Assembly: GCA_033720955.1 (NCBI GenBank)
Contig: JAWWBN010000068.1
Location: 1 to 15,892 of the forward strand
Source: JAWWBN01 sp033720955
GTDB lineage: Bacteria; Acidobacteriota; Thermoanaerobaculia; Multivoradales; JAHEKO01
DNA length: 15,892 nt
Direction: 5' to 3'
The translations under genes were made by a program, and so were the position numbers. Numbering within the stretch: position 1 is the stretch's first letter; the number at the start of each line of letters is the position of its first letter. The notes under the pieces were generated by a model. It searched no databases, was not told the origin of the DNA, and was given only the letters and a program-made list of their open reading frames with translations. Below are positions 8,099 to 13,209 of the stretch, piece after piece.

Positions 8099-9100
8099 TC
8101 AGTGACGGGTGGCGATCTCGGGACGCGCTTCCGGGTCGGCCGCCACCACCAGGTACCAGCCGACGAGCTTGTCGTCGATCGCGCGCAGGCGCTTGGAGAC
8201 CATGCGGCAGAGCAGGCTCAGGAGGCTGATGGAGGAGACGCGGTGAGCGTCGAGGAGGCCTTCGACGACCTCCTTCGGGATCGCCAGCACCAGGGCTCCC
8301 TCCTTGGGGTGGGAGCGGGCGGCGGCGGAGCGCGGCTTGCCGTCGATCAACGCCATCTCGCCGAAGAAGTCGCCCCGGCCGAGGAAGCAGAGCGCCTCCT
8401 CGCCGGCACCCGCCACCATGGTGCTGATCACCACCTGGCCTTCGACCACCACGAACATCCGGTCGCCTGGATCGCCCTGCGAGAAGATCCTCTGGCCCGG
8501 GAGGTAGCGCTCTTCGCGGGAGAGCGAGCTCAGGAAGTTGATCTCCATGCCGGAGAGCCGCCGCTCCTCGAAGACGCTCATCTTCGCCTTGAGGTCGAGG
8601 CTGGAGCTCGGCTCGGCGGGCAGGGAGAGCAGGTCGGCCGGATCGCCGTCGCTCTCGGGCACCTCGAAGAAGTCGAAGAGACGCTGGTTGGCGCCGCGCA
8701 GCTTCGCGGAGAGGCTCTTCCAGAAGCTCCAGTACACGGCCTGCTGGAAGGCGGGGTCGATCGCCGTCACCGCTGCGAGGGACGGCGGGTCGATCACGAA
8801 GAGATCGGAAGCCTCGACGGTCTCGACGCTACTGCCGCGCGGGGTCCGGTCGAGAAAGCTCTGCTCGCCGAGGAGGTTGCCGTCGCCGAGCTGGCCCAGC
8901 TCGAACTCACCGTAGCTGGTGGCGCGGTGGACGCGGACGCGGCCGCGTCGGAGCAGGTAGACCTCGGAGGAGGAGTCGCCCTCCTGGAAGAGCCGCTCGC
9001 CGGGGCCGTAGCCGCGCATTTCGCCGCAGCCGGAGAGCTGGCCGAGCTGGCTCTCGCTGAAGTGGGAAAGCACCTCCAGGCCGAGTAGATCGCGGTTCAC
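8099..9100 (-). CDS. Tandem cyclic-nucleotide-binding-domain protein, no output domain seen
   Basis: A 333-residue soluble protein with two cNMP-binding (Crp/PKA-type) folds, at about 10-125 and 185-310. Phosphate-binding cassettes are visible in both: GEQSFLDRTPRGS (78-90, E79 and R88) and GEMALIDGKPRSA (247-259, E248 and R257). The nine-residue Glu-Arg spacing is that of PKA regulatory subunits rather than Crp (ten). No helix-turn-helix, kinase, cyclase or membrane segment is visible, so it is not a Crp-type regulator by sequence. It could act as a sensor or anchor that works through partners. The start is GTG at 9100, 22 bases after the stop of the TPR-like gene, with no strong Shine-Dalgarno sequence. 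It is probably the last gene of a three-gene operon. Ligand binding is not proven by these motifs. Confidence 0.85.
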   Translation of the reverse strand: MNRDLLGLEVLSHFSESQLGQLSGCGEMRGYGPGERLFQEGDSSSEVYLLRRGRVRVHRATSYGEFELGQLGDGNLLGEQSFLDRTPRGSSVETVEASDLFVIDPPSLAAVTAIDPAFQQAVYWSFWKSLSAKLRGANQRLFDFFEVPESDGDPADLLSLPAEPSSSLDLKAKMSVFEERRLSGMEINFLSSLSREERYLPGQRIFSQGDPGDRMFVVVEGQVVISTMVAGAGEEALCFLGRGDFFGEMALIDGKPRSAAARSHPKEGALVLAIPKEVVEGLLDAHRVSSISLLSLLCRMVSKRLRAIDDKLVGWYLVVAADPEARPEIATRH

Positions 9101-9122
9101 CCCGCCAGGCTACGACGCCCGC

Positions 9123-9809
9123 TCAGGCCGGCGCTGTGGCGTCATCCACAAGGGGTGGCCGGCGGCCGGTGGCGAGGGCGGCGGCCAGACGGCTGCCCGG
9201 CGCGGCGGCGGCGCCCTGCTCACGGGCCCACCGGGCGCGCTCGGCGTCGCCGCTCGCGGCCCACAGATCGGCGGCCTGCAGGAACCACTCCGCGAAGAGC
9301 GGCTCGCCGCCTCCCAGGTCGTCCCGGAGCTTGTTCTCGAGCGAGCTCTCCACCTCCTCGAAGCGGTGGCGGGCCGCCCGCGGCGCGCCGGTCACCAGCT
9401 CCAGCCAGGCGCGGTGGAGGGTGATCGACTCGAGCAGGTCGGAGCGCAGCCCCTCGGCGCGGGCGAGGGCGCGGCTGGCGCTCTCGAAGTCGCCGCGGTA
9501 GGCGGCCACCAGTCCGCGCTCCAGCCAGACCTCGCCGTCGGCCGGGTCGCTGCCGGCGACCCGGCTCAGGAGCTCGTCGGACTCTTCGAGCCGCAGCAGG
9601 TGCTTGGCGGCCACGGCGGCCGCCATCAGCTCGTCGCGCTCCGCCGGAGCGGTGGTCCTCGCGGTGCGCCAGGCGCCCTCGAAGTCGCCGGCGCCCAGGG
9701 CGTCGGCGGCCCCGCTACGCGGCCGAGCCCGGGCGACGATCACCATCGCGGCCAGCACCAGGAGGACGGCTGCGAGGGTTCCGACGACGACGAGGCTCTC
9801 GAAGCTCAC
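9123..9809 (-). CDS. Membrane-anchored TPR-like protein, function unknown
   Basis: The protein has 228 residues. An N-terminal hydrophobic segment at about 5-26 (SLVVVGTLAAVLLVLAAMVI) with no clear cleavage site is probably a membrane anchor. It is followed by RARPR, which fits an N-out topology with a cytoplasmic body. The remainder is Ala/Glu/Arg-rich helix, and one stretch (WLERGLVAAYRGDFESASRA) fits the TPR consensus of bulky residue, Gly, Ala and paired helices. TPR folds usually bind other proteins. The start is GTG at 9809, three bases after the upstream ATPase stop, so translation is probably coupled. I do not recognise a specific family. The role is inferred only from the operon with an ATPase and a cyclic-nucleotide sensor. 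Confidence 0.7.
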   Translation of the reverse strand: MSFESLVVVGTLAAVLLVLAAMVIVARARPRSGAADALGAGDFEGAWRTARTTAPAERDELMAAAVAAKHLLRLEESDELLSRVAGSDPADGEVWLERGLVAAYRGDFESASRALARAEGLRSDLLESITLHRAWLELVTGAPRAARHRFEEVESSLENKLRDDLGGGEPLFAEWFLQAADLWAASGDAERARWAREQGAAAAPGSRLAAALATGRRPPLVDDATAPA

Positions 9810-9812
9810 GGG

Positions 9813-10376
9813 TCAGACCAGCCTCATCTGGGGCGGTTCGATCTCCCCCCACACCGCGGCCTCGACGGCGTCCAGCCAGCCGGGCCGATCCCCGTCGTCG
9901 AGACAGAGGCAGGAGAGCTCGCGCCGCTCGAGCTCGTCCGTCAGACGCTCGTCCACGGCGCGCTGGAACACGGGGTCGGTGGCGCGGATGCCGTCGGCGG
10001 AGGGCAGCTCGACCACGGGAATGTGGACCAGCAGGTCGTAGGTGACCATCCACCGGGCGACCAGCTCCTCGAGCGCCTCCTGCCGGCCGGCGGCGAGCAG
10101 CAGGTAGACGTAGTTGTCGAGCACGCTGCGGTCGCAGATCACCACCGGGTAGCGTGCCGCGGCGACGAGCTCCTCGGCCACCTGGGTGTGCAGGATCCAC
10201 GACTGGGCGGCGATCGAGGTCTCCTGGTTGATCGGCAGGGGACACCGCCGGGCCACCTCGTGCACCACGTCGAGGGAGACGTCACGCTTTTTCAGACGCG
10301 CCGCGAGACCGTAGCAGAGGGTGGTCTTGCCGACGCCGTGGCTGCCGATGAAGGCGATCTTGAAGCGCTCGGGCAT
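9813..10376 (-). CDS. P-loop ATPase/kinase of the AAA_28/NadR-like type
   Basis: A 187-residue P-loop protein. Walker A is GSHGVGKT (11-18) close to the N-terminus after a hydrophobic strand (FKIAFI). HEVARR follows (39-44, matching the E-x-A-R element of NadR-type kinases), and a Walker-B/DRS motif, ICDRSVLDNYVY (80-91), resembles nucleoside and nicotinamide riboside kinases. It is short, without the other NadR domains, so the substrate cannot be named; a small-molecule kinase or a regulatory ATPase are both possible. The ATG at 10376 begins MPERFKIAF. The frame stays open upstream to 10466, but that extension would overlap the start of the divergent PH gene and has low-complexity Gly/Arg sequence. 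It is first in an operon with the TPR-like gene (3-base gap) and the cyclic-nucleotide-binding gene. Confidence 0.8.
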   Translation of the reverse strand: MPERFKIAFIGSHGVGKTTLCYGLAARLKKRDVSLDVVHEVARRCPLPINQETSIAAQSWILHTQVAEELVAAARYPVVICDRSVLDNYVYLLLAAGRQEALEELVARWMVTYDLLVHIPVVELPSADGIRATDPVFQRAVDERLTDELERRELSCLCLDDGDRPGWLDAVEAAVWGEIEPPQMRLV

Positions 10377-10447
10377 CCCGCGAGGGGGGATTCTAGCCCG
10401 TCCTCGGGCGCCGCCGCCGCCGGCCCGCGAGGGGGTAGGATGACCGG
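10377..10447. promoter_or_regulatory. Divergent control region with direct and inverted repeats
   Basis: The 71-base spacer separates the ATPase operon (minus) from the PH-domain pair (plus). A 12-base direct repeat, CCCGCGAGGGGG, occurs at 10377-10388 and 10424-10435, with starts 47 bases apart. Between the copies is an inverted repeat, GCCCG-TCCT-CGGGC (10396-10409). The left copy directly abuts the ATPase ATG, and the right copy ends 12 bases before the PH-gene ATG. No good -35/-10 pair was found. A shared operator is inference. Confidence 0.4.
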
Positions 10448-10987
10448 ATGTCCGAGCTGCCGCCAAACGCGCACGGCGAGCTGCGCCCGCACGCCCACCT
10501 GATGATCTACTACGCCGCCCTGTCGGCTCTGGCGGGGCCCTTCTTCCCGATCCCCCTGCTCTTCTACTTCTTCCGCTACCGGACTCTGCGCTACCGCTTC
10601 GACGAGGAGGGGGTCTCCATGCGCTGGGGGGCGCTCTTCCGGCGCGAGATCCGTCTCAACTACGCCCGCATCCAGGACATCCACCTGGTCAGCAACTTCC
10701 TCGAGCGCTGGCTGGGCCTGGGCCGGGTGCAGCTCCAGACCGCGAGCGGGGCGGCGGCGGCGGAGATGGTGATCGAAGGGCTCAGGGAGTTCGAGGAGAT
10801 CCGCGACCTGCTCTACCGCAAGATGCTCGGGGAGACGGAAGATCCAGGCGACGCCGATCCCGCCGAGGAGGGTCCGGCCGTCGACGCCGCGGTGGCGGCG
10901 CTGCGGGAGGCGGCGGCGGAGCTGCGGCAGATTCGCGCTCTGCTGGCCGGCCGCCAGCGAGTGGCGCCGGGCGAGGAGCCGCGGTGA
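10448..10987 (+). CDS. Bacterial PH-domain (DUF304/bPH_2) membrane protein, YdbS-like
   Basis: The 179-residue protein has a hydrophobic hairpin at about 18-44 (MIYYAALSALAGPFFPIPLL). A DUF304-type PH core follows: YRFDEEGVSMRWGALFRREI, then the hallmark IQDIHLV, LERWLGLGRVQLQT. The C-terminal part (about 140-170) is an Ala/Leu/Arg helix. B. subtilis homologues YdbS/YdbT belong to the SigW envelope-stress regulon, and such proteins come as adjacent pairs, as here. The ATG at 10448 has AGGA upstream. Its stop overlaps the start of the next gene (GTGA), indicating coupled translation and probably a complex with that product. The biochemical function of the family is unknown. Confidence 0.8.
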   Translation: MSELPPNAHGELRPHAHLMIYYAALSALAGPFFPIPLLFYFFRYRTLRYRFDEEGVSMRWGALFRREIRLNYARIQDIHLVSNFLERWLGLGRVQLQTASGAAAAEMVIEGLREFEEIRDLLYRKMLGETEDPGDADPAEEGPAVDAAVAALREAAAELRQIRALLAGRQRVAPGEEPR

Positions 10988-11796
10988 GACGCTGGCTGCT
11001 CAAGCTCTTGAGGGTGGAGGAGCGCCCGGCGCCGCCGCCCGGGTCGGAGGGCACTCTCTCGGTCTTCCACCCGTCGCGCCGCTTCCTCTACTACAACGTC
11101 CTGGGCTGGGCGGGAAAGCAGCTCGCCGGCTTCTTTGGCATCGTCGTGCCCCTGGTGGCCCTGGGCGGCTGGCACAACCGCTGGGTGAGCACCGCGGTGG
11201 GGTCGCTGGACCGGGCGAGCGAGCCCCTGCCTTTCGATCTCGGCTCCCTGTTGATGGGCCTCATGGTGTCCGTCGAGGCGTTCGCCCTGGTCGCCTTCCT
11301 GACCCAGCTCGTGGTCACCGGCCTGATGCTCGAGCTGGGTTGGCGGATGCGCTGGTACATGGTGAGCGACGAGAGCCTGCGGATCCGCGAGGGTCTGGTC
11401 CGGGTGCGCGAGCAGACGCTGCGCGTGGCCAACATCCAGAACATCGTGGTCCGTCAGGGACCTCTGCAGCGGCTCTTCGGCATCGCCGACCTGGAGGTCC
11501 ACACCGCCGGCGGCGGCCAGGGCAAGGGCGGCTCGGACGGCGAGTCCTCGAAAGAGAAGCGAGGGCACGTGGGCCGCTTCCGCGGTCTCGACGACGCCGC
11601 CGGCCTCCGCGACCGGCTGCAGCGCTCGCTCTCCCGACACCGCGGCGCCGGCCTGGGCGAAGCCGGGGAGAAGCGCCCGGCTGGCGGTCGGCGGCGGTCG
11701 GCGGACCCGGACCTGGACGACGCCGCGCGCGAGCTCCTCGCCGAGGCGCGGTCGCTGCGGTCGGCGCTCGAGTCGGCGGCCGGAACGTCGGCCTAG
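10984..11796 (+). CDS. Second bacterial PH-domain (DUF304) membrane protein, partner of the preceding gene
   Basis: The 270-residue protein has two hydrophobic regions, at about 35-62 and 88-118, flanking a polar loop. A PH core follows with the family pattern: RWYMVSDESLRIREGLVRV, then ANIQNIVVRQGPLQRLFGIADLEVHT split by a short Gly/Lys/Ser-rich insertion. A charged linker leads to a C-terminal helix (DDAARELLAEARSLRSALES) that resembles the tail of the upstream protein. The start is GTG at 10984, four-base overlap with the preceding stop. The stop TAG (11794-11796) shares two bases with the stop of the convergent aminotransferase. Role at the membrane or in envelope stress is inferred from family only. 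Confidence 0.8.
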   Translation: MRRWLLKLLRVEERPAPPPGSEGTLSVFHPSRRFLYYNVLGWAGKQLAGFFGIVVPLVALGGWHNRWVSTAVGSLDRASEPLPFDLGSLLMGLMVSVEAFALVAFLTQLVVTGLMLELGWRMRWYMVSDESLRIREGLVRVREQTLRVANIQNIVVRQGPLQRLFGIADLEVHTAGGGQGKGGSDGESSKEKRGHVGRFRGLDDAAGLRDRLQRSLSRHRGAGLGEAGEKRPAGGRRRSADPDLDDAARELLAEARSLRSALESAAGTSA

Positions 11797-13085
11797 ACCG
11801 CCGCGGCCAGCGCCTCCTCCAGGATGGCCAGGCCGCCGTCGAGCTGCTCGTCCGTCACCACCAGGGGCGGCGCGATCTGGACCACCCGGCCCTGCGGTCC
11901 ACCGGCCAGGAGGAGCAGCCCGCGGACCAGCGCCCGCCTCGCCACCGTCTTGGCCGCCGCCGAGCTGGCGAGCTCGACCCCCCAGAGCAGGCCCCGGCCG
12001 CGGGTCTCGACCACCTCGGCGAACCGGTCCGGCCAGGCGGCCAGGCGGAGGCCGACCCGGTCACCGAGCTCCGCGGCGCGTGGCCCCAGACGCATCTCGT
12101 GAAGCAGGTCCAGGGTGGCGAGCGCCGCGGCGCAGGACAGCGGGTGGGCGACGAAGGTGGCGGTGTGCCGCGCCTCGCCGGGGCGCTGCCACGCCGCCAG
12201 CACCTCACCGCGTCCGACCACGGCGGCGATCGGCAGCCCGCCGCCGAGCGCCTTGCCGCAGCAGAGGAGGTCGGGGCGCACACCCTCGTGGTCCACCGCG
12301 AAGCGGCGGCCGGTGCGGCCGAAGCCGGTGTAGATCTCGTCCGCCACCAGGAGCGCGTCGCTGTCGCGACAGGCGGCCGCCAGCTCCGTCAGCCAACCGT
12401 CCGGCGGCACCAGCACCCCCTCGCGGCCGACCACGGGCTCGACCACCACGCAGCCCAGCGAGTCGTCGTGGGCCAGCAGCCGCCGGATCTCGCCCGGCGC
12501 GACGCCGAACGGAAGACGGGTGACGTGGGGGGTCAGCCGGGACTCGAAAGGGGCCCGGAACTCGAGCCGCGAGGTGGCGGCGAGCGCGCCGAGAGTGGTG
12601 CCGTGGTACCCCGGATCGAAAGCCACGACCCCCGACCGCCCGGTGAGGAGCCGCGCCGTCTTGAGGGCGATCTCCACGGCGTCCGAGCCGGAGATGGCGA
12701 AGTAGACCCGCGGGTCGTCGACCGGCGCCAGGGCGCTCAGCCGTCGCGCCAGCTCGAGCCGTCCGGGGTGAGCGTGAACGTCGGCGAGCCCGTGGACGAG
12801 ACTCTGGGCCTGGGCCCTGACGGCTTCGACCACTGCGGGCGGACGGTGCCCCACGGCCGCGACTCCGAAGCCGGCGGTGAAGTCCACGTAGCGGTTGCCG
12901 TCCACGTCGAGGACGTTGGCGCCCAGCGCCTCCCGCCAGAGGATGGTCGGGCCGGACCCCAGGGTGTTGATACCGGGCGCCTCGAAGGCGGCGAGGTCCC
13001 GGCAGAGGGCCCGGGCGCGTGGGCCCGGTGGAGGCGTCACCATGCGGGGCGGCCGGTCGCCGCGGTCGAGGCGGACCTCGGACAT
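11793..13085 (-). CDS. Class III PLP-dependent aminotransferase
   Basis: The 430-residue enzyme belongs to the fold-type I, class III aminotransferases (GABA, ornithine and acetylornithine aminotransferase relatives). Visible marks are an N-terminal GxxVLDVDGNRYVDF motif and SGSDAVEIALKTAR for phosphate binding. VADEIYTGFGRTG carries the PLP-ring aspartate (D249), and CCGKALGGGLP carries the Schiff-base lysine (K278). Substrate cannot be decided from motifs, and no pathway genes are adjacent. The ATG at 13085 is chosen; a GTG directly before it (13088) is an alternative that adds one residue. There is no Shine-Dalgarno sequence, but CATAAT stands at 13100-13095, so a leaderless transcript is possible. 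It is divergent from nrdJ and convergent with the PH pair. Confidence 0.9.
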   Translation of the reverse strand: MSEVRLDRGDRPPRMVTPPPGPRARALCRDLAAFEAPGINTLGSGPTILWREALGANVLDVDGNRYVDFTAGFGVAAVGHRPPAVVEAVRAQAQSLVHGLADVHAHPGRLELARRLSALAPVDDPRVYFAISGSDAVEIALKTARLLTGRSGVVAFDPGYHGTTLGALAATSRLEFRAPFESRLTPHVTRLPFGVAPGEIRRLLAHDDSLGCVVVEPVVGREGVLVPPDGWLTELAAACRDSDALLVADEIYTGFGRTGRRFAVDHEGVRPDLLCCGKALGGGLPIAAVVGRGEVLAAWQRPGEARHTATFVAHPLSCAAALATLDLLHEMRLGPRAAELGDRVGLRLAAWPDRFAEVVETRGRGLLWGVELASSAAAKTVARRALVRGLLLLAGGPQGRVVQIAPPLVVTDEQLDGGLAILEEALAAAV

Positions 13086-13094
13086 CACCCGAAG

Positions 13095-13100
13095 ATTATG
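13095..13100 (-). promoter_or_regulatory. Candidate -10 box giving a leaderless aminotransferase mRNA
   Basis: CATAAT on the minus strand matches TATAAT at five of six positions. Its usual start distance of 6-8 bases would place transcription initiation at or next to the GTG/ATG start (13088-13085). No convincing -35 was found, and the absence of a Shine-Dalgarno sequence fits a leaderless start. Confidence 0.35.
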
Positions 13101-13196
13101 AACCGACTCTTACGAGCGGGTCCGGTGCCGGCGGCGGGGGAGTATGCTCGACGCAGCCGCGGCCGGCCGTCGGGGGAGCCCGGTGCGCCGCCCGCC

Positions 13197-13203
13197 GAGG
13201 AGG
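13197..13203 (+). promoter_or_regulatory. Shine-Dalgarno sequence deciding the nrdJ start
   Basis: GAGGAGG lies six bases before the ATG at 13210. This is the strongest ribosome-binding site in the window and supports that start over downstream codons. The rest of the 13089-13209 spacer shows no recognisable riboswitch or strong promoter. Confidence 0.7.
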
Positions 13204-13209
13204 TTGCGC

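Noticed and set aside
9813..10466. Longer ATPase start at 10466
   Set aside because: It would add about 30 Gly/Arg/Pro-rich residues before the P-loop strand and overlap the divergent PH gene. The ATG at 10376 gives the normal N-terminus for this fold.
8102..10502. Plus-strand frames opposite the cyclic-nucleotide, TPR-like and ATPase genes
   Set aside because: The minus-strand frames have coherent domains, tight operon spacing and a membrane anchor. The plus-strand translations have none of these.
13089..13209. Cobalamin riboswitch or NrdR box before nrdJ
   Set aside because: A B12-dependent enzyme made this worth seeking, but the 121-base spacer is too short for a full riboswitch and shows neither a recognisable B12 box nor an NrdR palindrome.
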